DNA of 64,000 nucleotides from Gemmatimonadota bacterium (GTDB lineage Bacteria; JAAXHH01): assembly GCA_026702745.1 (NCBI GenBank), contig JAPPBT010000058.1, positions 1 through 64,000 on the forward strand, given 5' to 3'. The notes below the pieces were generated by a model, which worked only from the letters and a program-made list of their open reading frames with translations, was not told where the DNA came from and made no database searches. The position numbers and the translations under genes are program-made. Below are positions 35,397 through 44,090 of the stretch, one piece after another; the first letter of the stretch is position 1; the number at the start of each line of letters is the position of its first letter.

Positions 35397-36640
35397 TGGC
35401 ATACGACATGCCATCGAACCTTGTGCCGAAACTGAGGTTTCCGGAGTTTCAAAGTGCAGGGGAATGGGAACCAAAAATAATGGGCGATATTGCAAGCTTC
35501 TTTAAGGGAAAAGGACTGCCCAAGAGTATGCTCTCGACCGATGGAACTAGGCAGTGTATACACTATGGAGAACTGTTTACGGTCTACCCAGAAGTAATTG
35601 AAACGGTTTATAGTAGAACAGACTTAGATTTAGATGAAAATCTGTTCTTATCGGCCGTTGACGATGTGCTAATGCCAACTTCAGACGTAACACCAAATGG
35701 ACTGGCGAAGGCATGTTGCGTGAAGTTGCGCGATGTAATTATCGGTGGCGATATACTGGTAATAAGAACCGACCAACGCAAAGTTGGTGGAGAATTCCTA
35801 GCTCGGTATATTCGTCACCTTGAACCAAGAGTTCTTCAACTGGTTACTGGTTCGACTGTCTATCATCTTTATGCGACTTCTTTAAAAAAACTGGATCTGA
35901 AAGTTCCAAGTCAGTCCGAACAGCAGAAGATCGCCGACTGTCTAGGCTCGCTGGACGCCCTGATTGCGGCTGAGGGTCGGAAGCTCGAATCGCTGCGGCA
36001 GCACAAGCAAGGGCTAATGCAACAGCTCTTTCCCCAGCCCGGTGAAACCGTGCCGCGTATACGGTTTCCGGAGTTCCAGGATAGACCTGAGTGGAATTGT
36101 CTGCAGTTGGAAGAGCTAGAAACAGAAGGCAGGATCGAACTCGGTAGAGGCAAGGTTATCTCCCATGCCGACATGCGCGCTAACCCCGGGCCGCATCCCG
36201 TGTATTCATCTTCGGTTATAGATGAAGGTCTTATGGGTACATACGGTGACTACCTGTTTGATGAGGAATTGATTTCGTGGTCAGTCGATGGCGGCGGACA
36301 TTACTTTTATAGGCCCAAGCACAAGTTCTCGGTAACAAATGTTTCTGGTTATATGCGAGTGCTTTGTGGTGACATTGTCTGCCGTTTTCTCGCCTATCAA
36401 CTACAGCGACTTCACCGGTCGCAGACCTTCGACTACCAGCAGAAGGCTCATCCGAGTGTAATCCGTGCGTTGTATACGGTTGGCCTTCCCGAGCCGAACG
36501 AGCAGCGAATGATTTCCGACTGTCTAACTTCACTTGATGCACGGTTAATCGGACAAACTCGAAGGCTTGGTGCACTCAAGCAACACAAACAGGGACTGAC
36601 GCAACAGCTCTTCCCCAGTTTGGAGGAAGAATCGCGATGA
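35393..36640 (+). CDS. hsdS: Type I restriction specificity subunit S
   Basis: The 415-residue product has two target-recognition domains separated and ended by near-identical conserved helices: IADCLGSLDALIAAE and ISDCLTSLDARLIGQ, each followed by a KQGLxQQLFP stretch. Each recognition domain reads one half of a bipartite target. The target itself cannot be predicted. The region coding the variable domains is distinctly AT-richer than the rest of the operon, as expected for exchanged recognition domains. Coupled by overlap to hsdR and to the following anticodon-nuclease gene. Confidence 0.93.
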   Translation: MMAYDMPSNLVPKLRFPEFQSAGEWEPKIMGDIASFFKGKGLPKSMLSTDGTRQCIHYGELFTVYPEVIETVYSRTDLDLDENLFLSAVDDVLMPTSDVTPNGLAKACCVKLRDVIIGGDILVIRTDQRKVGGEFLARYIRHLEPRVLQLVTGSTVYHLYATSLKKLDLKVPSQSEQQKIADCLGSLDALIAAEGRKLESLRQHKQGLMQQLFPQPGETVPRIRFPEFQDRPEWNCLQLEELETEGRIELGRGKVISHADMRANPGPHPVYSSSVIDEGLMGTYGDYLFDEELISWSVDGGGHYFYRPKHKFSVTNVSGYMRVLCGDIVCRFLAYQLQRLHRSQTFDYQQKAHPSVIRALYTVGLPEPNEQRMISDCLTSLDARLIGQTRRLGALKQHKQGLTQQLFPSLEEESR

Positions 36641-37836
36641 CTGAGACTCACTATGCCGATTTGTGTAAAGTCGCTCGACACCTCCGTTCGGTACTGGCTG
36701 ATAGAGCCCAAAGGCGGCCCGACAAGAGCCCGTACGTCCTGATATACGCATACAACAGGACCGGCAAGACACGGCTGTCCGCAGCATTCAAAAACCTCGG
36801 AAAGGCAGTGGACGAGAACAACGAGGTTCAGAGCCAGGATACCCTGTACTTCAACGCCTTCACCGAGGACCTGTTCTCGTGGGACAACGACTTGGAGAAC
36901 GACGAGCATCGTACGCTAAAGCTCAACGCAGCGTCCAGATTCTTTATTGGGCTCAACGAACTGGAGATCGAGAATCGGATCCGCCCGCTGCTGGACCGCT
37001 ACGCGGACTTCGACTTCCGGATCAACTTCGAGTTCAACGAACTGACTGGCAACATCACCAGCGCCGAGGTGACCTTCTCCCGGACGGTACGGGGCGTAAT
37101 GGGGAACGACGCGCGGACTGTTGAGGTGGACGGCATCAAGATTTCGCGCGGCGAGGAGAACATCTTCATCTGGTGCTTCTTCCTTGCGATCCTCCAACTC
37201 GCGCTTGACGGGGCCGATGCGTACGAGTGGGTCGAGCATGTCTACATCGACGATCCAATCTCGTCTCTCGATGAACACAACGCCATCGTCGTGGGCAATC
37301 ATCTCGTCCAGTTGTACCGAGAGGCGCAACGCCCGATCAAGACAGTATTGTCAACGCATCACACCCTGTTCTTCAACGTGCTGCACTACGAGCTGCGGAA
37401 TCATTTGGGACGGCCATTGCAGTACATCCTCAAGCGAGACCGCCTGTCAGACGGCTACCTGCTGGTGGAACAAACCGGCGATACGCCGCAGTTCTACCAT
37501 GTCGCCGCATTGAAAGATCTCTGGCTAGTGGCGCAAAGCGGCCGGGCCAACACGTTCCACTTCAATATCTTACGTACGATTCTGGAGAAAACCGCTTTGT
37601 TCCACGGCCACAGCCATTTCTCGAAGTGCATCGAGACCAATGATGATGCGGACGGACTCCTTCACCAGCGGTTCGTCGATCTATTGAGCCACGGCAAGTA
37701 CTCAATGTACGAGCCTACCGAAATGGGTGACGAAACGAAGGAGTACTTTTTCACCATTCTTAAAGGATTCGTGGATCAACACCCGTTCAACCGTGAACTT
37801 CTACCAGAACCCCCCGCAGATACGGAAGCATCATGA
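36637..37836 (+). CDS. prrC: PrrC-like anticodon nuclease (ABC ATPase plus HEPN-type RNase)
   Basis: The 399-residue product is almost the length of E. coli PrrC (396). Residues 38-45 are a Walker A variant (AYNRTGKT); ISRGEEN near 169 is the ABC signature; VYIDDPISSLD (202-212) is Walker B plus D-loop; STHH (239-242) is the H-loop. In the C-terminal part, Arg 313 and Glu 317 (LRTILE) and His 352 (LLSHGKYS) fall in the order and near the spacing of the PrrC catalytic triad Arg320-Glu324-His356. PrrC is held inactive by the type I RM complex and cleaves the tRNA-Lys anticodon loop when phage inhibit restriction. Both neighbours overlap it by 4 nt. RloC is less likely because the long coiled coil is missing. 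Confidence 0.78.
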   Translation: MTETHYADLCKVARHLRSVLADRAQRRPDKSPYVLIYAYNRTGKTRLSAAFKNLGKAVDENNEVQSQDTLYFNAFTEDLFSWDNDLENDEHRTLKLNAASRFFIGLNELEIENRIRPLLDRYADFDFRINFEFNELTGNITSAEVTFSRTVRGVMGNDARTVEVDGIKISRGEENIFIWCFFLAILQLALDGADAYEWVEHVYIDDPISSLDEHNAIVVGNHLVQLYREAQRPIKTVLSTHHTLFFNVLHYELRNHLGRPLQYILKRDRLSDGYLLVEQTGDTPQFYHVAALKDLWLVAQSGRANTFHFNILRTILEKTALFHGHSHFSKCIETNDDADGLLHQRFVDLLSHGKYSMYEPTEMGDETKEYFFTILKGFVDQHPFNRELLPEPPADTEAS

Positions 37837-39452
37837 CCGAAAACAACCAAATTCAGTTAGGTAGGACACTCTGGACCATCGCTGATCAGCTAAGGGGGGC
37901 GATGAACGCGGATGACTTCCGCGACTACATGCTGGCTTTCCTGTTCCTCCGCTACCTCTCAGACAATTACGAGCAGGCAGCTGAGAAGGAACTAGGCCGC
38001 GACTACCCAGATCTCGACACAATCGAAAACGACGGGCGGTCTCCACTGTCTGTCTGGTACGAGCAGAACCCCGATGATGAGTCGGCGTTCGAGAAGCAGA
38101 TGCGACTCAAAGCGCATTACATCATCCGCCCCGAACACCTCTGGACCAGCATTGCGTACATGGCACGCACCCAGGACGACGGGCTACTAAACACGCTACA
38201 GGCCGGCTTCAATTACATCGAGACCGAATCGTTTCAGAGCACGTTCTCTGGGCTTTTCTCGGAAATCAATCTCGCCTCCGAAAAGCTTGGGAAGACTTAC
38301 GTAGACCGGAACGCGAAGCTCTGCACGATCATCACCAGAATTGCCGAGGGCCTCGCGGAGTTCTCGACCGACAGTGACACATTAGGCGACGCCTACGAGT
38401 ACCTGATCGGCCAGTTCGCCGCTGGCTCGGGCAAAAAAGCAGGAGAATTCTACACGCCACAGCGCATTTCGGACATCCTCTCCGAGATCGTCACGCTCGA
38501 CGGTCAGGAGCCGAATACCGGCAAGCGTAAGCGCCTCGACAGCGTGATGGACTTCGCCTGCGGCTCGGGCTCACTGCTACTCAATGTGCGCAAGCGAATG
38601 GGTTCGCACGGTATCGGTAGAATCTACGGGCAGGAAAAGAACGTCACTACCTACAACCTCGCCCGTATGAACATGCTGCTCCACGGGGTGAAGGACCTGG
38701 AGTTCGAGATATTCCACGGCGACACGCTGACCAACGACTGGGACATGCTCCGCGAGACGAACCCGTCGAAGAAGCCCCGCTTCGACGCCGTGGTCGCCAA
38801 CCCACCGTTCAGCTACCGCTGGGAACCGAACGAGGCCTTAGGCGAGGACTCGCGTTTCAAGAACTATGGGCTGGCCCCGAAGTCGGCGGCGGACTTCGCG
38901 TTCCTGCTGCATGGGTTTCACTACCTCACGGACGACGGCGTGATGGCGATCATCCTGCCGCACGGCGTGCTGTTCCGTGGCGGCGCTGAGGCAAAGATCC
39001 GCCGCAAACTACTCGACGACGGGCACATCGACACCATCATTGGCCTACCTGCGAATCTGTTCTACTCGACCGGCATCCCGGTCTGCATCCTCGTCCTGAA
39101 GAAGTGCAAGAAGCCCGATGACGTCCTGTTCATCAACGCATCCGAGCATTACGAGAAGGGCAAGCGACAGAACTATCTTTCCGACGAGCATATCGGGAAG
39201 ATTATCGAAACGTACCGAGAGCGTCCCGAGCAGATGATCGAGCGGTTCGCCAGGCGCGTGGAGATGGATGAGATCAAGGCCAACGAGTACAACCTGAACA
39301 TCTCGCGCTATGTCAGTACCGCCATGCCAGAGGTCGAGATTGATTTGTCAGCCACGCATAGGGAATTGGTCGAGATCGAGAAACAAGTCGAGGAGTCAAC
39401 GGAAAAGCACAACGAGTTTCTGAAGGAACTTGGACTACCTCCTTTAGATTAG
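37833..39452 (+). CDS. hsdM: Type I restriction modification methyltransferase subunit M
   Basis: The 539-residue product has the HsdM_N helical domain (TLWTIADQLRGAMNADDFRDYMLAFLFLRYLSD-like), the SAM-binding motif DFACGSGSLLL (about residue 240) and the adenine-N6 catalytic motif NPPF (about residue 325). It methylates the site recognised by HsdS. It ends the hsdR-hsdS-prrC-hsdM operon. A transposase relic abuts its 3' end in the opposite direction. Confidence 0.96.
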   Translation: MTENNQIQLGRTLWTIADQLRGAMNADDFRDYMLAFLFLRYLSDNYEQAAEKELGRDYPDLDTIENDGRSPLSVWYEQNPDDESAFEKQMRLKAHYIIRPEHLWTSIAYMARTQDDGLLNTLQAGFNYIETESFQSTFSGLFSEINLASEKLGKTYVDRNAKLCTIITRIAEGLAEFSTDSDTLGDAYEYLIGQFAAGSGKKAGEFYTPQRISDILSEIVTLDGQEPNTGKRKRLDSVMDFACGSGSLLLNVRKRMGSHGIGRIYGQEKNVTTYNLARMNMLLHGVKDLEFEIFHGDTLTNDWDMLRETNPSKKPRFDAVVANPPFSYRWEPNEALGEDSRFKNYGLAPKSAADFAFLLHGFHYLTDDGVMAIILPHGVLFRGGAEAKIRRKLLDDGHIDTIIGLPANLFYSTGIPVCILVLKKCKKPDDVLFINASEHYEKGKRQNYLSDEHIGKIIETYRERPEQMIERFARRVEMDEIKANEYNLNISRYVSTAMPEVEIDLSATHRELVEIEKQVEESTEKHNEFLKELGLPPLD

Positions 39453-39473
39453 CTGATTTTAACAGTGCTGCAC

Positions 39474-39688
39474 CTAGGTCGTGGCGAAAACGCTACGAAT
39501 GCTCAATCTTACGCCGAAATCGCTACTGTGATCGGCGAGCTCGGCTTCCAGAATCCGCTCGGCCATGCGCTTCTTTATGCGCTTGAACTGGCCGTCTTCG
39601 CTGAACAGGTCCTCGGCGTCCACCCCGTCTTCCATCAACTCGTCGAGAGACGGTCGATCTTACTTGCGGGTTTCTTGTCTCTGGCCAT
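39474..39688 (-). pseudogene. IS256-family transposase N-terminal relic (frameshifted)
   Basis: On the minus strand an excellent ribosome-binding site (AAGGAGGAAG) precedes ATG 39688, which opens MARDKKPASKIDRL. The match then continues in another frame as LDELMEDGVDAEDLF, then KRMAERILEAELADH, up to ~39540. This is the N-terminal pattern of IS256-type transposases (a LxEL opening and a LEAELxxH helix). A one-base indel near 39645 breaks the frame and the catalytic domain is gone. It marks past insertion at the end of the RM operon. Confidence 0.6.
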
Positions 39689-39784
39689 AGCACTTCCTCC
39701 TTGTGAGCAAGAAACACGCTATTGCCAGTTACACAAAAAATGTTACATACTCGTGACCGAGTGTGCGTGCCTCAAATCCACCAT

Positions 39785-39822
39785 CGTTGGACTCGATCAC
39801 CTACGTTGGACTCGATCACCTA
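39785..39822 (+). repeat. 19-bp perfect tandem duplication
   Basis: CGTTGGACTCGATCACCTA occurs twice in direct succession (39785-39803 and 39804-39822), in the ~200-bp spacer between the transposase relic and the deoxyribosyltransferase-like gene. Confidence 0.9.
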
Positions 39823-39897
39823 CAAGGTGATTTCTATCATAGGGTTCCCCGTATTTGCTGGAACCGACTATCTCAAGCAAGAACTCGACCCGTATAC

Positions 39898-40926
39898 TTA
39901 TCCTGATACTGGTTTGAATGGTCCATCTCCGATTACCCTCGCAATGCGGAAAGCTAGGCTTTCTCTGAATCGTTCTAGCTTGTTCTTTTCCCACACTACA
40001 TAGGGATATTGGCGTATGTCGAAGTGTATTTTGTTGTTGTCTATTATATCTTTCCTACAGGTGAATATAACGTCCTTACCCAGCCCCTGCGCGAAACCCG
40101 CTTCGTAGTATACGCTCCCCCGAGCTCCGCCACGACCATGCGTGAAATCCGCGACGACAAATCGTGACCTCTTGATTTCAGCGATTATCTGGTCGTCAAT
40201 TTTGTCGAGGAAATGTTCTTTGTTTATTATCGAGGCGTTGTATCCTGCGTCCTTGATTGCGGGCTCAATGCCTTCTGGATAGAGGAAATCTAAGGAGTCG
40301 TCGAACCACATCGCCACGAACGCCTTAGAAGATGCTACAACGACGGTATCCAATTCGGCAAGACGAGCGTGTCCTTCGACCGTTAAACGAGTGTATTTAG
40401 AATGACTATTCGGAGGTTCGACTTCGCCGATTTCTCCCTCCTCCACCCATTCACGCTTCTCCAGATAGTCAAGTAGGTATTCCAATTCCCAATAATTGAC
40501 GCTTTCTGTATAGGCGAGCGCTTCCATTTCATCATCGTACGCACTACCAATCCAGAACTCATACTTCTGGCCAATGTCAGTGGTTTTCTGGGAAACGTAC
40601 TTCAGTAACTCATCGGCTCGAGCGTGGATGACCATACTAGGTCGTTGTGTTATCGATTCAATGTTGCTCACGAATCCGTCGCCCTTTGGTTCTAAGGAAA
40701 GATGTAGCTCCGGTCGTTCGACGCCCGACCTTCGTTGTTCGATCATCCAAGTCGTCAGGCGCGACTTTGCACTATCATCAAGTTTGCCCACTGCTTTTGA
40801 AGCTCTTCTGCTAATAAAATACCTCCCTCCAGCACGAGGAGAATCCACGTTTAAACCATCACCTCGGAAGAACACGTCGGGTTTAGTCGGCGTCCCCCAG
40901 ATCGGACAAAGACAGTTTCCACTCAT
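39898..40926 (-). CDS. Winged-helix plus nucleoside 2-deoxyribosyltransferase-like protein
   Basis: The 342-residue product appears to have three parts. A short N-terminus has Cys 5 and Cys 7. A middle segment (about 140-195) has winged-helix spacing (YWELEYLLDYLEKREWVEEG, then YTRLTVEGHARLAEL). The C-terminal domain (200-340) resembles nucleoside 2-deoxyribosyltransferases: KAFVAMWFDD, RSRFVVADFT with Asp 260, SVYYEAGFAQGLGK with Glu 275 as the likely nucleophile, and IHFDIRQYPYV. Related domains hydrolyse nucleotides and appear in defence loci. AGAGGAGAT before ATG 40926 fixes the start. Substrate and role are not known; a nucleotide-depleting or sensing effector is inference. Confidence 0.65.
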   Translation of the reverse strand: MSGNCLCPIWGTPTKPDVFFRGDGLNVDSPRAGGRYFISRRASKAVGKLDDSAKSRLTTWMIEQRRSGVERPELHLSLEPKGDGFVSNIESITQRPSMVIHARADELLKYVSQKTTDIGQKYEFWIGSAYDDEMEALAYTESVNYWELEYLLDYLEKREWVEEGEIGEVEPPNSHSKYTRLTVEGHARLAELDTVVVASSKAFVAMWFDDSLDFLYPEGIEPAIKDAGYNASIINKEHFLDKIDDQIIAEIKRSRFVVADFTHGRGGARGSVYYEAGFAQGLGKDVIFTCRKDIIDNNKIHFDIRQYPYVVWEKNKLERFRESLAFRIARVIGDGPFKPVSG

Positions 40927-41374
40927 ATCAATCTCCTCTTACTTGTCTTCTTTGTGGAACACAGCGTGTTAGTTGCCTGCCTAACTTCCGGATTGTGCAA
41001 TACTGCGAACTTAGAGTGACCCATCAATATGTATCAACCATACCCCCAAATACCCTCAGAAGCGAGACGCGGACGAGGTAACTTAACTAAAAAGAAAAGA
41101 CCGATCTGAAGGCTTACGGTGACCAAACAAGCGGCGGATTATTCAAAGAACAAATGCAAGACCCTCCTAGCATTGGCGATCTTGCGCGGTCCGCGATCAC
41201 AGTTTGCAACTAGGCGCGGAAAACGGCGATGGTACTAAGCGTCCGTGTTTATAAATGATTACGAGGGGAACCAGCTACGAAATATGCACATCAACGCGCT
41301 CAAAGGCACAATCTCGGAGTAGGTGCAGGTTAGGGAACCTCCAATCGGCTCATCGCCAGCATAGGGGGTAGGCT
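40927..41374. other. Spacer without a supported gene
   Basis: About 450 bp with no open frame of convincing composition on either strand, no RNA gene and no repeat that I can see. Confidence 0.4.
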
Positions 41375-41563
41375 TCACCCTGAGCGGGATGATCCAGAGC
41401 GGACTGTGGGTCGGCCGCCTAGGCAGAGTGAGTGGCACGAGATGTTGGCAAAGGCATTAATCACTAAAACACCACCGACAATAGCCGCTACAATCTTGGC
41501 CGGCAACCGACCGAGCATGAGGCCGAGCAATCCCGCACTGACGATACGAATTATCCAGGCCAC
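41375..41563 (-). CDS. Small hydrophobic protein (tentative)
   Basis: 62 residues, beginning MAWIIRIVSAGLLGLMLG, with two adjacent hydrophobic stretches (about residues 3-18 and 22-39) and a basic tail. It is the last of a minus-strand row of small membrane proteins. The ribosome-binding site is poor (AGGTGG directly at the start). Function unknown; it may be spurious. Confidence 0.3.
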   Translation of the reverse strand: MAWIIRIVSAGLLGLMLGRLPAKIVAAIVGGVLVINAFANISCHSLCLGGRPTVRSGSSRSG

Positions 41564-41606
41564 CTATAGTACAGTGTCTCCAAGACTACACCCATTTACT
41601 ATTTTC

Positions 41607-42098
41607 TCACCCGTGGTGTTTATCCAATTCAGCAAGGTCAATGTGGGGGTTTTTCTTCGCTATTGGAATGAGCCTATCTGCGTTAGCCCATACCAATCTA
41701 GCGAATATCTCATCATTTATTCCGCGATTTGAGAGTCCCAGATCCTTCCTCAATGCTAAGAAGAATTCTCCGAAGGCAAATACCGATCCCGCACCTCCTT
41801 CTTGGATATCTTTCCTGAACTTGAGATAGGCATTTAGCGTCTCTGGACTTGCCCGCATCAAAGCCATCAACTGCCATTCGTGCAAGAAAACTACATCATC
41901 TGGATTAGCACCTGGTGGGACTTGCTCAGCACTACTGAACGCCTTAGAAAATAGTTCAGTAATCGACTCGTATTTCTGAACCTTCAACTCTCTGAAAAGA
42001 GCAGCGGCTTCATTTCTTCTGTCCCACAGCTTGCCTAGCAATACGCCCAACAAACTCCCGATAACCGCTGCCAATGCAACGAGTATTTTATCATCCAC
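41607..42098 (-). CDS. Membrane-anchored hypothetical protein
   Basis: The 163-residue product has one N-terminal transmembrane helix (about residues 5-22, ILVALAAVIGSLLGVLLG) and a soluble, mainly helical remainder (DRRNEAAALFRELKVQKYESI, then FFLALRKDLGLSNRGINDEIF). AAAGGA lies 11 bp before ATG 42098. I do not recognise the family. It belongs to the minus-strand small-protein row at 41.4-45.1 kb. Confidence 0.6.
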   Translation of the reverse strand: MDDKILVALAAVIGSLLGVLLGKLWDRRNEAAALFRELKVQKYESITELFSKAFSSAEQVPPGANPDDVVFLHEWQLMALMRASPETLNAYLKFRKDIQEGGAGSVFAFGEFFLALRKDLGLSNRGINDEIFARLVWANADRLIPIAKKNPHIDLAELDKHHG

Positions 42099-42157
42099 CT
42101 ACGTCACCGTCCTTTCTACTTCACATAATGATCTTAATACGAAGTAAGAGGTCACTC

Positions 42158-42337
42158 TCATTCGTCTTTCGTCCCTGGGGCGATCAGCGTAAAGGCCAAC
42201 GCCAGTGCATAATGGAAGAACCCGACCCAGAACCAGTACGACCGAGAGCCAAAGCCCTTGGCCTCGGCAACCTTATCACACGCAATTCCAAACACAATCG
42301 AGACACCTAAAACACCGATCAAGAAAGCAGCAACCAA
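42158..42337 (-). CDS. Small two-helix membrane protein, 5' end uncertain
   Basis: An open frame reading DNLVLVAAFLIGVLGVSIV, a polar turn (CDKVAEAKGFGSRSYW), then WVGFFHYALALAFTLIAP, ending TKDE. This is a credible two-transmembrane protein of about 60 residues. No ATG exists in frame; TTG 42337 with AAGGA upstream is a possible start. The open frame continues a few codons further and then meets a stop, so the true N-terminus may have been lost where the neighbouring high-GC patch (42380-42604) begins. Confidence 0.45.
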   Translation of the reverse strand: MVAAFLIGVLGVSIVFGIACDKVAEAKGFGSRSYWFWVGFFHYALALAFTLIAPGTKDE

Positions 42338-42379
42338 AACCAGGTTGTCCTTGACAGCCTCCGTATCTGGACATCATCG

Positions 42380-42604
42380 ATGACGAGCACCTGCTCGACC
42401 CGTCACTGCCGCAAGCTCGTCAAGGCCAAAGGCCTGTGCAGGTCGTGCTACGACAAGCACCTGTACCGGCTCTCGAAAGGGAACGGCGCTCCGCTCAACG
42501 GCCACGGCCCCGTGTGCGTCGACTGCGGGAAGCCGCTCCACTACCGCGCTGATAGCGCCACCCGCTGCGGCGCTTGCCTCAAGAGCGCGTACCTCAGCGC
42601 GTGA
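42380..42604 (+). CDS. Small zinc-ribbon-like protein
   Basis: The 74-residue product has eight Cys in two clusters: CSTRHC...GLCRSCY in the first half, then CVDCGKPLHYRADSATRCGAC. This suggests two treble-clef or ribbon knuckles and probable nucleic-acid binding. It reads on the plus strand in a short patch that is visibly more GC-rich than its AT-rich neighbours and points against them, so it may be a recent insert or a phage/plasmid gene fragment. No clear ribosome-binding site. Confidence 0.45.
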   Translation: MTSTCSTRHCRKLVKAKGLCRSCYDKHLYRLSKGNGAPLNGHGPVCVDCGKPLHYRADSATRCGACLKSAYLSA

Positions 42605-42615
42605 AACCGGGCGTT

Positions 42616-43050
42616 CTAGGGCCTCACTAACGTATTAGTAAAAGAGGCAACTTCTACTACGGAGCTGTCTTTCAATCTTCTTCTTCCCCAGTTGTAAGTG
42701 TAATCTACAATGTATTCTTCGCTTCCTAAATCCCTGACTACGGTATGACCCGCCCCCAAAGAGTAGTTTCTAGATTCGCCTGGCGCAAGTATAGGCACAC
42801 CTTTAGTTAAAGCTTCCATGAGGCGATCTTCGCGACTGGGTATGTGCGGCGACACCTCAAACCGGATATTAGTGGCTGGGTCCTCACCGATGTTCTTCAC
42901 ACTAACCATTAGAAGCCCAGGTTGTGTTTCGCTCATACGGGCATACACAATCACCTTCGGTCTTCGCTGGTCAGCATCTACTCTATACGCAATATACGCA
43001 CTCACACCGGCGAAGACGGCAGATACACCAGTAAAAATCACTTCGATCAT
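42616..43050 (-). CDS. Hypothetical protein with N-terminal membrane helix and beta domain
   Basis: The 144-residue product has an N-terminal hydrophobic segment (MIEVIFTGVSAVFAGVSAYIAY) followed by a beta-rich part (PKVIVYARMSETQPGLLMVSVKNIGEDPATNIRF) that looks like a single immunoglobulin-like domain. AAGGAGAAGGAA directly before ATG 43050 supports this start over one at 43071. Function unknown. Confidence 0.6.
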   Translation of the reverse strand: MIEVIFTGVSAVFAGVSAYIAYRVDADQRRPKVIVYARMSETQPGLLMVSVKNIGEDPATNIRFEVSPHIPSREDRLMEALTKGVPILAPGESRNYSLGAGHTVVRDLGSEEYIVDYTYNWGRRRLKDSSVVEVASFTNTLVRP

Positions 43051-43183
43051 TTCCTTCTCCTTAAAGATCAATCCCAGTTAGACCCACTGCGTTTCGTGCC
43101 CCCGGCTTTGCTTCGACATCTCGCTTGTGCTTCGGGACTGTACCCTTCTCGACGTTGCCGCTTACGACGCGTGCCCTCGAAAA

Positions 43184-44069
43184 CTAAACTTCCGTGCGGA
43201 CGATCTGAACAACGCCGGTCTCGGTTTCCTCGGCACCCGGTATCTCCCCGGTATCAGGATCGACAAATGACTCCCCGACAGTGAAGGCTACAAGTTGCTC
43301 ATCGTGGCAAAAAAACCGCCCCATAATTCACGATCAACGTTCCGTCTACCTGGACCACAATAACCTTAAATGGATTCCTGGTGACAACAAGGGCCTCGGC
43401 GATCACTGACGCTATAATCCGCTGTACGTCTGCGAACGAATCACCCTTCGCACTTCCGAGCGAAACGCCCCCCACTGATACTGTCCGGCCCTGCCTATAG
43501 GACCGGGAGACGTTTTCAGCGATCAAGATATGGCCGGTCTGAACGTCAGTGATATTGACGTCTACTCCCATCTGTGTTTCGACTTTCGAAGTAACGAATC
43601 CATCACCCAGCACGTCCCTAGCTGTCCCTTTGAGCAACGATCCAATTCCACGTCTGCCTTCTACTGCGACCGCGTTCTGGTTTAGGCCAAACTGCGTGAC
43701 TGCGCCGTAGATACAATAGTCTATGCCGCGAAGTCCCCCTAATTCGCCGCCGGAATCAGTTAATCACTCTTGACCCATCACCTACTCCCGTAACAAGAGA
43801 TTTTGTTGCCCTCGCTCCATTACAGCCAGTTTGCCCGTTTTGATGAAGGCTGTCTCCAGCATGGCCCTGAATACTTCGCGCAAGTACCGGTTACAATCGC
43901 GGATAACAACTCCTCTTATTCCCTTACAAGGTATTTTCTGCGCCGCGACCTCGATCGGACCGATCGCCACAACTGGCAATTTCACCGCCTGAGCGTGTGC
44001 CGTAAACGTGGCCGTCAGAGAGACCACGGCAAGGGCCGCTGTGGATAGGAATAAATGGATGTACCGCAT
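43184..44069 (-). pseudogene. CsgG-family lipoprotein/secretion gene, broken
   Basis: The N-terminus has a signal peptide (MRYIHLFLSTAALAVVSLTATFTAHA). The family pattern follows: KTGKLAVMERGQQN, LRGIDYCIYGAVTQFGLN, VDVNITDVQTGHIL, then in a third piece GESFVDPDTGEIPGAEETETG. The frame is interrupted by two in-frame stops six codons apart (TAG 43782-43784, TGA 43764-43766), and by a frameshift at a run of seven A (43308-43314 on the plus strand). CsgG-like proteins form outer-membrane export pores or sit in envelope-stress lipoprotein clusters. With two stops plus one indel, this copy is very likely dead. Confidence 0.8.
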
Positions 44070-44090
44070 GGCAAACCTCCTATTCGGAAA

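Noticed and set aside
39465-39830. Plus-strand 121-codon open frame after hsdM
   Set aside because: The opposite strand carries a recognisable transposase fragment with a strong ribosome-binding site; the plus frame is its shadow.
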